Shown here: positions 1 to 7,246 of the stretch, one piece after another
Position numbering within the stretch: the stretch's first letter is position 1
How the letters are laid out: each line of letters opens with the position of its first letter
Origin: Aureococcus anophagefferens
Taxonomy: Eukaryota > Sar > Pelagophyceae > Pelagomonadales > Pelagomonadaceae
Length of the DNA: 13,465 nt
NCBI RefSeq assembly: GCF_000186865.1
Contig: NW_008705575.1
Location: forward strand, 652,541-666,005
Direction of reading: 5' to 3'
Notes under the pieces: model-generated
What the model saw: the letters and a program-made list of their open reading frames with translations, nothing else
The model's database searches: none
Told to the model about the DNA's origin: nothing
Program-made: the position numbers and the translations under genes

Positions 1-87
1 CGCGATTTCTTCTCCGGGGGGGCGAGGATCGCCGTGGTGCCGCCCTCGGAGATCATGGCGACCGACGCAACGCGGGCTAGGCCCTAA
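1..87 (+). CDS. Possible C-terminal end of an unidentified protein (5' part outside window)
   Basis: Frame +1 is open from the first base to a TAA at 85-87 and encodes 28 residues, including the stretch DFFSGGARIAVVPPSEI. Codons are mostly G/C-ending and the residue mix is protein-like, unlike the Arg/Pro/Ala-rich product of most shadow frames here. The piece is too short to name a family. It would be the 3' end of a gene entering from the left. The alternative is a chance open frame in GC-rich DNA. Confidence 0.4.
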   Translation, partial: RDFFSGGARIAVVPPSEIMATDATRARP

Positions 88-443
88 GACGGGGCGCCGC
101 TTCAACGCCGGAGCGTCGAGGACGGCGCCGAAGGAGGAACTGACGAAGACGCCGAGGCCGCGCCCCGCGGGCGGAGAGACGGAGTCCCTCGGCGTCGGTC
201 GGTCCTGCTCTCGTCTAAATCGTCGTCGTGAAAATCCTGGGTCTCCAAGAGGGGTGTGGCCGCGTCCCGCGGCGAGGATGAGCTGCGGCGCGGCACGTCG
301 GCCGGCGCCTCGTCTTCGCGCTTCGCGGCTCGCCGCCGGCGAGAGCCAGCGTCGCCAGGGCTCGAGCTCCGTGTCACCGGCTCGTCGCGCGCGCGCGCGT
401 GCCCTGTGTGTGCTGTGTCTCCGAGGCGGCCCGTAAGGCTCCC
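88..443. other. Gene-free stretch between two convergent gene ends
   Basis: These 356 bases lie between the possible stop at 85-87 and the hydrolase stop at 444-446. I see no convincing gene. The minus strand is open over 102-377 but that frame begins at GTG and its product is Arg/Ser/Pro-rich; only an acidic stretch (LLETQDFHDDDLDESRTD) looks protein-like. The stretch probably holds 3' UTRs of both neighbours. A short dinucleotide GC tract lies at about 386-399. Confidence 0.4.
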
Positions 444-1450
444 CTACTCCTCGTAGACCGCGCGCGTCCTGTTCGCGGCGTGGCGCAGCCAGTGCGCGAC
501 GGTGGCCAGGTCGTCCTCGTCGAGCGCCATCTGGAGCTCGTGGCCGCGCTGGCCGACGACGAGCGTCTTGTGCGCGTAGGCCTGGAGCCCGAGTGTGACG
601 GCCGCGGGGACGTTCTTGTCCGCGCCGCCGAGGACGGCGAAGACGCGCGTCGGCGCGCCGTGGTGCGCCCCCGGCGCCCGCACGAGCGCCGCCGCGGCGT
701 CCATCTCCGCGTCGCCGCCTGCGGAGCGGGCGCGTGTCCTTCCCGCGCGCGCGCTCTCGCCGGGCGCCGGCGCGCGCCGGGGAAGTAGCCCGCCTGCTGC
801 GCGAGCATCTGCGCCGCGCGCGCGGGTCCGTGGACCGCCGCGCCGTGGGTCCCCGCGGTCCCCGCGACGCAGGCCCGGAGGTAGTCGGCGCGCGCGCGCG
901 GGTCGAAGACGGGGCAGAACGCGAGCGCGAAATCGAAGGGCGCGCCCGCGCCCCAGCGCGCCGGGTCCGCGGCGAGCGCCAGGGCGAAGAAGCCCCCCGA
1001 CGAGCTGCCGGCGACGCCGAAGGGCGCGCCGAGGCGCCGGCTCGCCGCGGCGACGTCCGCGAGGTCGCGCAACGCCGCCGGGTGCGGGTGCGCCGCGCCC
1101 TGGCGGAAGGACGTGTCGACGACCACCAAGCCCCGCGACGCGAGGGACCGCGACTTGGACGCGTGGCTCTCGCAGTCGCCCGTCGTGAAGCAGCCGCCGT
1201 GCGCGAAGACCGCGACGCCGAGCGGCGCGGCCGCGGCGTCCGCCGCCGTCGGCGCGCGGTCGAGGGTCTCGTCGCGCTCCGCCGGCGCGTAGGCGCGCGC
1301 GTCGATGACGGCGCCGTCGCGCATCTCCAACGTGTAGCGGAAGACGCGCACGGCGAAGGTCTCGTCCGCGGCGGCGCAGGCGCCGTCCTCCCGCGCGGCG
1401 CCGACGCAGGCGCAGAGGACGGCGGCCATGAGCGTCGGACTCGAGCGCAT
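444..1450 (-). CDS. Secreted-type alpha/beta hydrolase (carboxylesterase-like), two exons
   Basis: A serine hydrolase of the alpha/beta fold, probably an esterase; the substrate cannot be read from the sequence. The proposed exons are 1450-778 and 718-444, giving 315 residues. Residues 1-19 look like a signal peptide (short basic start, then LMAAVLCACVGAA), so the protein probably enters the ER. An HGG oxyanion motif is at 84-86, and the nucleophile elbow GSSSG at 148-152 has Ser150 as the likely nucleophile. The rest of the triad is in exon 2: Asp258 in LGGADKNVP and His284 in GQRGHELQ. The upstream frame loses sense after GYFPG, and the downstream frame is where the Asp and His lie. This supports a frame-changing intron (719-777) rather than a dead gene. 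The ATG at 1448-1450 is the first that gives the signal peptide. The gene diverges from the EEP gene across a 288-bp spacer. Confidence 0.75.
719..777 (-). other. Predicted 59-nt GC-AG intron in the hydrolase gene
   Basis: Reading on the minus strand, the donor GCGCGCGCC starts at 777 and the acceptor CTCCGCAG ends at 719. Removing it joins GYFP to GGDAEMDAAAAL and restores one frame carrying the complete Ser-Asp-His triad. No GT donor of the right phase lies nearby. Other GC positions of the same phase (771, 765, 750) would also restore frame, so the donor is not certain. A one-base sequencing error is the alternative. Confidence 0.5.
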
Positions 1451-1738
1451 GCACGAATAGGATCGCCTCCTTTGCAGCGGGTCGCAGCGCTGGCTCGGCG
1501 CAAAGGTTCACAGCAGCTGGGCGCAGCGCTGGCTCGGCGCAAAGGCTCGCAGCAGCTGGGCGCAGCGCTGGCTCGGCGCAAAGGCTCGCAGCAGCAGCTC
1601 ACAGCTCGCAAGCCATGCGCCAAGACTGTGGTTTAAGCCTGAGCCGACATCCTTGCCGAATTTGCATGCTCATCAAGCGAAACCTTGCGGGCTGCCCGAA
1701 AGAAGCTCCCGACGCCGAGCGATCACCAGAAAGCCATC
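1451..1738. promoter_or_regulatory. Divergent promoter region between hydrolase (-) and EEP gene (+)
   Basis: This 288-bp spacer separates two start codons pointing away from each other, so it must carry both 5' UTRs and both promoters. It contains the three 39-bp tandem repeats (1483-1599), followed by a less GC-rich stretch at about 1620-1740. I see no convincing TATA box. The two genes may be co-regulated, but that is inference from layout only. Confidence 0.5.
1483..1599 (+). repeat. 39-bp tandem repeat, three copies
   Basis: Copies begin at 1483, 1522 and 1561, each starting CGCAGCGCTGGCTCGGCGCA and continuing AAGG then TCACAGCAGCTGGG or TCGCAGCAGCTGGG. The copies are nearly identical and the period is exactly 39 bp. 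The third copy degenerates into CAGCAGCAGCTC. The array lies in the spacer between two divergent start codons and contains CAGCAGCTG (E-box-like CAGCTG) in each of the first two copies. Confidence 0.9.
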
Positions 1739-2893
1739 ATGGCGCCGTCGCCGCTCCCGCGCCGCATCAACGTCATCAGCTACAACCTGTGGCTCATCCC
1801 CTTCTCCGGCGCCTGGAACTTTGGGCGCGTGAACCGCTGCCGCGACCGCGTCGCGTTCGAGTGTGCCAAGCTCGAGCGCGAGGCGCCGAGCGACCTGCAG
1901 ATCGTCGCGCTGCAGGAGGCCTGGGCCTTCCGCGCGGGGCTCGCGTACCCGCTGCTCTGGCTCATGCACAACTTCGAGGCGTTTTTGCTCGGCCTCGGCC
2001 TTTGCGGCGGCGTCGAGCCCGCGGCCTGGACGCTCGTTAAGAACGCGACGAGCGCGCTCGCGGCGCTCTGGGCCTGGGTCCCCGGCGCGCGGCGCATCCT
2101 CTGGTGCCCCAAGTGGCGCTTCGTCGAGGCCCTGGGACAACTCGGCCTGCCCTGGCACGCGAGCGGCCGGGGCGCCTTCGCCGCGCACCCGAACTTTGCG
2201 CGGCCTCCGCTCCTCATGGACAGCGGCCTCCTGCTGCTCGGCAGCCGCGCGCCCGACGCCTGCGGCTTCGAGGGCTACTCGCGGGCCGAGAGCTCCGAGG
2301 CGCTGGCGAACAAGGGGCTGCTCTGGGCCGCCTTCGGGAAATTGGGCCTCGTGGCGACGCACATGACGTTCCAGTTCGACGACGGCGGCGCGTCGCGCGG
2401 CCGCCAGCGCGCGAAGCTCGCGAACCGCGTCGCGGCGCTCCTGGGGCTCGACGCCGACGCGGCCACGCCCGTCTGCGACGTCGTCATCGCAATCGCGCCC
2501 GCGTCTTTTCGTTTCCGCGGCGCGGCGCGCGACGCGCGCGCGCCGCAGGTCCTCGGCGACTTCAACCACGCGCTGCCGGAGCAGACGACGGGCGCCGAGC
2601 CGGGCGAGGAGCCCGAGGGCGGCAGCCGGAGCACCTACGTCCGCGCGTGGCTGCCCGGCAACGCGTCCCTGGACCTGCTGCTCCGCGATCTCGCGCTCGA
2701 CGGCCGCGCGGCCGTCGCGCGCCTGTCGCCGGACCCGCCGACGAACCTGGACGGCACGGTGGACCACGTCTTCGCCGTGTCGAGGCGCGGCGACGCCGCG
2801 AGTTACGCCGCGAAGTCTATGGCGACCATCGCGGACCCGGACGCGGACGTGAGCGACCACCTCATGATCAAGTGCGCCCTCGAGCTGCAATAA
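1739..2893 (+). CDS. Endonuclease/exonuclease/phosphatase-fold phosphodiesterase, neutral sphingomyelinase-like
   Basis: A Mg-dependent EEP-fold hydrolase of 384 residues as read, most like neutral sphingomyelinase-type phospholipid phosphodiesterases. Motifs appear in the family order: SYNLW (Asn16), LQEAW (Glu60, metal ligand), DSGLLLLGSR, NKGLLWA, THMTF, GDFNH (catalytic Asp and Asn), a TVDHVF segment and the C-terminal SDHLM with the catalytic His. A hydrophobic block after Glu60, about residues 67-125, is an insertion that may touch membrane. The ATG at 1739 has a strong context (GCCATCATGG). The frame is open further up to a TTG at 1685 but has no earlier ATG. Residues just before GDFNH may be an unspliced in-frame intron (2483-2548); removal would give 362 residues. 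The stop at 2891-2893 lies 18 bp from the stop of the convergent cyclin gene. Substrate is inferred from motif likeness only. Confidence 0.8.
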   Translation: MAPSPLPRRINVISYNLWLIPFSGAWNFGRVNRCRDRVAFECAKLEREAPSDLQIVALQEAWAFRAGLAYPLLWLMHNFEAFLLGLGLCGGVEPAAWTLVKNATSALAALWAWVPGARRILWCPKWRFVEALGQLGLPWHASGRGAFAAHPNFARPPLLMDSGLLLLGSRAPDACGFEGYSRAESSEALANKGLLWAAFGKLGLVATHMTFQFDDGGASRGRQRAKLANRVAALLGLDADAATPVCDVVIAIAPASFRFRGAARDARAPQVLGDFNHALPEQTTGAEPGEEPEGGSRSTYVRAWLPGNASLDLLLRDLALDGRAAVARLSPDPPTNLDGTVDHVFAVSRRGDAASYAAKSMATIADPDADVSDHLMIKCALELQ

Positions 2894-2911
2894 CCGTCCT
2901 TACTAGCGCCG

Positions 2912-4196
2912 CTAGGCCTTGCGCGGGCGCTCGACGGCGGCCACGTCCATGACGTTGTTCGGGCTGACGCGGTCCCGGCCCTCGTCGTCGGACGCGGCGC
3001 GCGCCGCGTCGACGTCGGGCCCCGCGGTCGACACGGGCGGCGGCCGGCCCGCCGTCGCGTGGACGACCTCGGCGTCGGCGTCGTCGGGCTTGGGGCCGTC
3101 GAGGTCCATGAGCCGGAGGCCGCACTCCGTGATCGCGCGCGCGGCGTCGCCGCGCGCCGCGTACGAGAACCGGCAGTCGTGGACCCGGCGCGTCCACTCG
3201 GCGACGGTGGCGACGTCGGCGCCCTCGCGCTTGAGGCCGATGATCACCGCGGCGACGGCGATCATCGACGGCGGGTACTTGAGGAAGTGGACGTCGCCGC
3301 GGGCGCGGTCCGCGGACGCGAGCGCGCGGCGGCCGACGGCGGCGACGTCGACGGCGAAGCGGTCGTCGAAGAGCGTGAGCAGGCCGTGGACCGACGCCTG
3401 GATCGTCGGCGGGTTCAGGTGCCACTTGAGCGCGCAGAGGAGCTCGAGCTCCATGAGCCGGAGGTCGCTCCCGCTGAAGAGGCCGTCGGACAGCGTCACG
3501 AAGTCCGACGTCCGGAAGGGCCGCGTCTCCTCGATCTTCGACGCGAGGAAGATGGACGCGATGGACGCGAGCCTGGGGGGTCGCGCGGGTTCCCGCGGCC
3601 GTTCGAACGCGAGGTCGGACGCGGCGCGACGCGCTGGAAGTTGACGTTGCCGCAGGACCGGCGGCTCAGGTAGCGATCCAGATAATTCGTCGCGAAGCTC
3701 AGCGTCTCGGGCTTGAGCTTGAAGCTCTCGCCGAGCTGCGCGCGCGCGGGGGCGTCCGCGCGCGAAACTCCCCTTTTGCGAATTCGCGCGCGGGCCGCGC
3801 GCCTGGTCGAACCAGGCCATGATCTTCGTCCGCCAGGCCTCTTTCATGCCGTCGACCTGGACGGCGTCGATGTAGTCGCTGCGCGGCGCGTAGAGCGCCT
3901 GCGGGCGGGGCCGTCGTCGACCGGTGGCTGCCCCGCGCGCGGCGCGCGCGCGCGGCGGGCTGCCCCGGAGCGGCGCCCGCTGCGTCCGCGGGCGGGCGGG
4001 GCGGGCGGCGCGGGGTGCGCGGGGCTGGAGCCGCTGCGTCGCGGGCGGCCGCAAAAGGGCGGGGCGGCGAACTCACCTCGCTGGAGGATAATGCATGGAG
4101 CCGCTTCATTGCCGTCTTCGCGTCGACGGCTTCGCCGCACTGGGCCGGGAAGAAGCTCCCGTGGACGGCCGCCATGGGACTGGCCAGCGCCTCCAT
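2912..4196 (-). CDS. Cyclin (stramenopile A/B/D-like), four exons
   Basis: A cyclin, the regulatory partner of a cyclin-dependent kinase. Proposed exons are 4196-4077, 3898-3803, 3735-3635 and 3572-2912, giving 325 residues. The cyclin box runs from about residue 45: AWRTKIMAWFDQ, then LGESFKLKPETLSFATNYLD, then NFQ joined to LASIASIFLASKIEE. The two joins bring the W-to-NYLDR and LQ-to-ASKxEE spacings to the family's usual values. The second cyclin fold holds MELELLCALKWHLNPPT, a W-x-L-x-PPT form I associate with diatom and other stramenopile cyclins. The C-terminal tail is acidic and Pro/Ser-containing with no fold that I can see. The exon 1 start at 4194-4196 is the first in-frame ATG; a second in-frame ATG lies at 4173-4175. 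The class (D-like or stramenopile-specific) is not settled. Confidence 0.85.
3573..3634 (-). other. Cyclin intron 3, 62 nt, GC-AG
   Basis: Minus-strand donor CCA|GCGCGTCG at 3634 and acceptor CCCCCCAG|G at 3573. Splicing joins NVNF-Q to LASIASIF, restoring the standard cyclin helix spacing up to ASKIEE. No GT position near the boundary gives the correct phase. Confidence 0.7.
3736..3802 (-). other. Cyclin intron 2, 67 nt, GC-AG
   Basis: Minus-strand donor CAG|GCGCGCGG at 3802 and acceptor CGCGCAG|C at 3736, phase 0. Splicing joins MAWFDQ to LGESFKLKPETL with the exact spacing from the Trp to NYLDR seen in other cyclins. The only reasonable donor here begins GC. The intron carries a less GC-rich core (GAATTCGCAAAAGGGGAGTT). 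Confidence 0.75.
3899..4076 (-). other. Cyclin intron 1, 178 nt, GT-AG
   Basis: A textbook minus-strand donor GCGAG|GTGAGT begins at 4076 and the acceptor CCGCCCGCAG|G ends at 3899, phase 0. It joins LHALSSSE to ALYAPRSDYID. The intron is extremely GC-rich. I see no target duplication or terminal inverted repeat, so it is not introner-like. Confidence 0.75.
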
Positions 4197-4314
4197 CAGA
4201 GCGCCATGGCGATCGTCGACTCGCCTCGACAGCAAGCCAGCTCCTGAGAAAGATCACTTGATGAAGGGCGCGCGAAAGAGTTTCAGTTCATCTCGCTTTT
4301 GGTGCAGGCTTGGC

Positions 4315-4322
4315 TATAAAAG
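4315..4322 (+). promoter_or_regulatory. TATA box (TATAAAAG) for VPS25
   Basis: TATAAAAG stands in the context TGGCTATAAAAGGCC, a full match to the eukaryotic TATA consensus, 106 bp before the VPS25 ATG. It predicts transcription starting near 4345-4350, which would give an approximately 80-nt leader beginning within the GATTACG repeats. Confidence 0.65.
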
Positions 4323-4336
4323 GCCAAAACTCTTGA

Positions 4337-4366
4337 GATTACGCTGGATTACGACTTGGGATTACG
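4337..4366 (+). repeat. Three GATTACG heptamers at the predicted VPS25 start site
   Basis: GATTACG occurs at 4337-4343, 4347-4353 and 4360-4366, spaced 10 and 13 bp. The cluster lies 22-50 bp downstream of the TATA box, at the predicted transcription start. It may be an initiator or downstream element, or simple local duplication. Confidence 0.6.
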
Positions 4367-4427
4367 GCTGAAGTTTGCCTGCAATGCCACAAGCTCTCAA
4401 GCGCTCTCGCGCCGCCGCAAGCGCAGC

Positions 4428-4982
4428 ATGGCCGCGCTCGACGCGTCCTCGGCGGGCGCGTCGTGGAGCGTCGACGAGTGGGCGGCCTTCCCGCCGCTCT
4501 ACACGCTGCAGCCCGTCGCCGAGACGCGCGCCCAGCAGCTCAAGATCTGGGTCGAGCTCGTCCACGCCTGGGCGCGGCGCGAGGCGACCTACACCTTCGC
4601 GCCGGCGGCCTGCGGCGCGTTCCGCAGCGCGAGCGCCGGCCGGGCGCTGGACGCCGCCGGCGTCGACGCCGTCGTCGCCGCGCTCGTCGCCGACGGCCGC
4701 GCGGAGCGGCTCGAGGCCGGCGACGTCTTCCTCTACGCGGCGCGGCCCGCGGACGTCGCCGCGGCGCTCCACGCCTGGGCGGCGGCGACGCGGAAGCTCG
4801 GCGGCGTCTTCACGGTGCTGGAGCTCCGCGAGGGCGACGACGCGACGAGCCCCGTCCACGGCGCGGACCCGCGCCTCGTCGCGCGCGCGCTCGCGGTCCT
4901 CGAGGACGAGGACAAGGCCGAGGTCTTCCACGGCGCGACGTCGGCCGACGCGGGCGTCAAGTTCTTCCGCGACGGCGGGTAA
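4428..4982 (+). CDS. VPS25: ESCRT-II subunit VPS25
   Basis: VPS25 is the small subunit, two copies per complex, of ESCRT-II. It links VPS22/VPS36 to the ESCRT-III protein VPS20 on endosomes for sorting ubiquitinated membrane proteins into multivesicular bodies. The 184-residue protein matches the family length (about 176-200). The N-terminus carries the hallmark FPPLYTLQPVAETRAQQLKI (from Phe21), including the PPxY motif that contacts VPS22/VPS36. Two winged-helix segments follow, with the second containing VFTVLEL. The C-terminus ends in the diagnostic GVKFF. The ATG at 4428 has a strong context (GCAGCATGG), and the gene appears intronless. It is convergent with the UDP-sugar pyrophosphorylase gene 178 bp away. 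The last coding bases (4967 on) form the first unit of a decayed tandem repeat. Confidence 0.93.
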   Translation: MAALDASSAGASWSVDEWAAFPPLYTLQPVAETRAQQLKIWVELVHAWARREATYTFAPAACGAFRSASAGRALDAAGVDAVVAALVADGRAERLEAGDVFLYAARPADVAAALHAWAAATRKLGGVFTVLELREGDDATSPVHGADPRLVARALAVLEDEDKAEVFHGATSADAGVKFFRDGG

Positions 4983-5131
4983 TACGCGTTCAGTATGTGC
5001 GCTTCGGGTCGAGCTTGCGTTCTCCTCAAGCTTGAGGTCCACCGCGACGGCGGTGAAGCCCTAGAGTATGTGCGCTTAGGGTCGAGCTTGAGCTCGTCCG
5101 CGACGGCGGTGGCGCCCTAGTATGTGCGCTT
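4967..5131 (+). repeat. Decayed tandem repeat spanning the VPS25 stop and the convergent 3' region
   Basis: Three units each begin CCGCGACGGCGG (4967, 5042, 5098) and then carry TATGTGCGCTT (4994, 5067, 5121) followed by GGGTCGAGCTTG in the first two. Periods differ (about 75 and 56 bp) because of internal indels. The first unit contains the end of the VPS25 coding sequence. The array also holds a perfect 14-bp palindrome, CCTCAAGCTTGAGG (5024-5037), and a hairpin CGAGCT-TG-AGCTCG (5083-5096). Confidence 0.8.
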
Positions 5132-5160
5132 AGGGCCGGCGGGGTCTCGAACGCGCCCCC

Positions 5161-7066
5161 CTAGGCGATCGCGCAGTTCGCGTGGCAGCCGTCGGAGTCG
5201 ACGCGGACGGGGCTGAGCTTCGTCGCGGAGACGTTGCCGTCGGCGTCGTTGGAGATGAGCCAGGTGCCCTCCTCGACGTCGAAGGTCGCGACGTCGTCGC
5301 CGAAGGTCGTGTCGAAGCCGCGGATCTTGACGGCCTCGGGCGCGTCCGCCGGGCACGCGCCGCGCGTGAAGCCGCCGTTCTTGACGACGGCGTGGTCGAC
5401 GACGACCTTGGCGCCGGGCTGCGCGTTGACGACGAGGCCGCCGTCGAGCTTGAGGGACCGGACCTCGACGTCGCCGCCGAGGATGAGCGTCGACGTCTTG
5501 GACAACGAGACGAAGGCGGGCTTGGGGAGCTTCGCTTTGAGCTCCGCGAGCGACGAGCAGAACGACGGCTTGAGCACGACGGAGGGCGAGAGGACGTCGG
5601 ACGAGATCTTGTCCCAGGTCTCCTTGGGCCCCTTCTTCGGGACGTCGCAGCCGGCCCAGCGGAGCATCTCCGCGCAGTGGAAGTACTGGTCCGCCTCGGC
5701 GGACAGCGCGCACGCGGGCGGGTTCTTGCCGACGGCGTCGGCCGTCGCGTTCTTGCAGGGGCTGAAGGAGATCCAGGACTCGACGGACGTGAAGCCGACC
5801 CTCTCGCTCTCCGGCAGCACCTTGGGGTAGTCCTGCATCATGCACTCGAGGCGCGCGGGCTTCTTGAACTTTTTTTTCGCCGCGTCCGCGTACTTGGGGT
5901 TGACGAACTCGCCCATGACGCCCGACGTGCGCGCGAGCGTCGCCGCGTACTTGCCGCAGTCGAGGACGAACTGGTTGATGTTGCCCGGGTAGGGGCTGTG
6001 GACGCCGTCGTCGCCCGCGACGTCGCCGTTCTTGTTCACCGTCGCGCGGAGCAGCGGGTCGAGCTGGTTGTACTCCACGTTGAGCGTCATCTCGCGGCCG
6101 TCCGTGTGCGTCAGCTTGGCGATGCCGCCCACGGCCTGGCCGGGGAACCGCGGCACCGTGAGGAAGTTGCAGTGGAGGCCGAGGCTCTTCGACACGCCGA
6201 GCGTCGCGAGGAGCGGCCGGAACCCGAGGCCGTTCGTGTCCTGGAAGAAGTAGACCCACTTGCGGCCCGCGTCGGCCCACCGCTTGACGAGGCCGCTCGA
6301 GTGGAGCAGCATGTGGACGTCGCCGTGGCCGTGGGGCTTGGCCTGGACGCCGTAGGGGCCGTCGGGCGCGATCGCCGCGTCGTTGTCCTGGAGCGCCGCG
6401 ACCTTCTCCTGCTTGACGAGGGTGATCTGCCCCGGCGCGGCGCCGAAGTCGCCGTGCTCCTTCAGGAGCGCGACGGTCATGGCCTCCGTGTCGCCGCTCA
6501 CCATGATGGCGAGCGGCAGCGGCGCCTTCGCGCCGGACTTCTTCTCGAGCGCTAAGAGCGTCTCGACGTAGTACTTGAGGTAGCACGTGTTGCTCGCGGT
6601 CTCCGTCGGCAGCTCCACCTTGATGCGGCTGTAGCCCAGCCGCTCGCCGAGGCCGCCGGCGACGAGGACGAAGCCGCACTGCGCCGCCTCGCCGAGGCCC
6701 GACGCCTCGTGCGCGAGCCACTCGGGACTTCCGAACCTAGCACGCATGACGGTGACGATGTCTAATCGCTCGGCCGCGGGACGCCGTCCCGGACGCGAGC
6801 GACTCGCCCGCGGGCACGCTCGGCGTCCAGCCGTCGAGCGGGTTGTCGCCGCGCGCGCTCGACGCCAGCAGCGTGCGCGCCGACGCGAGGTAGCCCTTGA
6901 GGCCGCCGGGGTAGGACCCGTCGAGCGTCGCGATCTGGTCGTAAAAGGCCGCGCGCTTCTCGGCGCCGTCGCCGTCGCTCCAGGCGGCGAAGAGGTGGCC
7001 CTGGCCCTCGGCGACGAGCATGTCCGCCAGGGCCTTTTGCGCCGGCGTGTCGCTGATGGGCGCCAT
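5161..7066 (-). CDS. USP: UDP-sugar pyrophosphorylase (USP), two exons
   Basis: Converts sugar 1-phosphates plus UTP to UDP-sugars and pyrophosphate with broad substrate range (EC 2.7.7.64), supplying precursors for wall and storage polysaccharides; usually cytosolic. Exons 7066-6795 and 6736-5161 give 615 residues, close to the length of the plant enzyme. Exon 1 encodes the conserved HLFAAWS, LDGSYPGGL and PLDGWTPSVPAGES. Exon 2 encodes the nucleotide-binding loop GGLGERLGYSRIKVELP (from about 118), KQEKVAAL, KPHGHGDVHM, FFQDTNGLGFRP, VEYNQLDPLLR, FPGQ, PGNINQF, FVNPKYAD and RLECMMQDYPK, then the C-terminal beta-helix-like region. Motifs match USP better than UDP-glucose or UDP-N-acetylhexosamine pyrophosphorylases. 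The ATG at 7064-7066 matches the family start; an in-frame ATG at 7175-7177 would add a basic 37-residue leader. It diverges from the surface-protein gene. Confidence 0.93.
6737..6794 (-). other. USP intron, 58 nt, GT-AG
   Basis: Minus-strand donor CTCGC|GTCCGGGAC at 6794 and acceptor GTGCTAG|G at 6737. The join gives GESLAFGSPEWLAHE, which matches the residue spacing between the GE..L.FG motif and FVLVAGG of plant USP. A later GT at 6782 also restores frame but spoils that spacing by four residues. The intron begins with a CGGGAC-GGC-GTCCCG hairpin at the donor. Confidence 0.8.
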
Positions 7067-7246
7067 GGCTGGAGATTCACGCACGCGTGCACGAGAGGTC
7101 GAAGCGCTCAGTGGCGATCCTCCACTGCCGTACCGCGTGGCCCGAAGTAAACATTGCAGTTGGCGCAAAATCAACATTGACAGGGCAGCCCATAATCGAG
7201 TGTGTCTGAGCCCGACTATCGTCTTCTGCGCGCGGCGTGGCCGCTC
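7067..7246. promoter_or_regulatory. Divergent promoter region, USP (-) and surface-protein gene (+)
   Basis: This 180-bp spacer lies between two start codons pointing apart. Its centre (about 7140-7200) is AT-richer than the flanks (GTAAACATTGCAG, AAAATCAACATTGACA). No clear TATA box is visible on either strand. A short uncommitted spacer like this leaves little room for separate promoters. Confidence 0.5.

Larger units (their letters stand above)
4197..4427. promoter_or_regulatory. Divergent promoter region, cyclin (-) and VPS25 (+)
   Basis: This 231-bp spacer between two divergent start codons is clearly less GC-rich than the flanking coding DNA. It holds a TATA box oriented towards VPS25 (4315-4322), a set of GATTACG repeats just downstream, and on the cyclin side a tiny upstream ORF abutting the cyclin ATG. 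I see no TATA box facing the cyclin. Confidence 0.6.

Noticed and set aside
1483..1599. CRISPR-like array
   Set aside because: Head-to-tail repeats without unique spacers, in a eukaryotic genome, and only three copies.
595..1636. Long + strand open frames antisense to the hydrolase, one running through the 39-bp repeats (RRKGSQQLGAALA)
   Set aside because: Products are Arg/Ala/Gly-rich shadows of a gene with intact catalytic motifs on the other strand; long empty frames are expected at this GC content.
1685..1738. Upstream start of the EEP protein at 1685
   Set aside because: The codon is TTG; the first ATG (1739) has a strong context and is immediately upstream of the conserved domain.
3899..4076. 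Cyclin intron 1 as a second introner
   Set aside because: No flanking 8-bp duplication and no terminal inverted repeats could be found; composition is as GC-rich as the exons.
5024..5096. Palindromes between VPS25 and USP as bacterial-type terminators
   Set aside because: No T tract follows and the context is eukaryotic; treated as part of the decayed repeat.
5869..5880. A8 run in USP as a programmed frameshift site
   Set aside because: It encodes Lys codons in a basic segment and the frame stays correct on both sides; no shifted product is plausible.
5182..6555. 457-codon + strand open frame antisense to USP
   Set aside because: Val/Glu/Asp/Arg-rich mirror of USP codons without recognisable motifs; USP motifs on the minus strand are unambiguous.
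7202..7246. Upstream start of the surface protein at 7202
   Set aside because: The codon is GTG; ATG at 7247 is well placed before the anchor helix.
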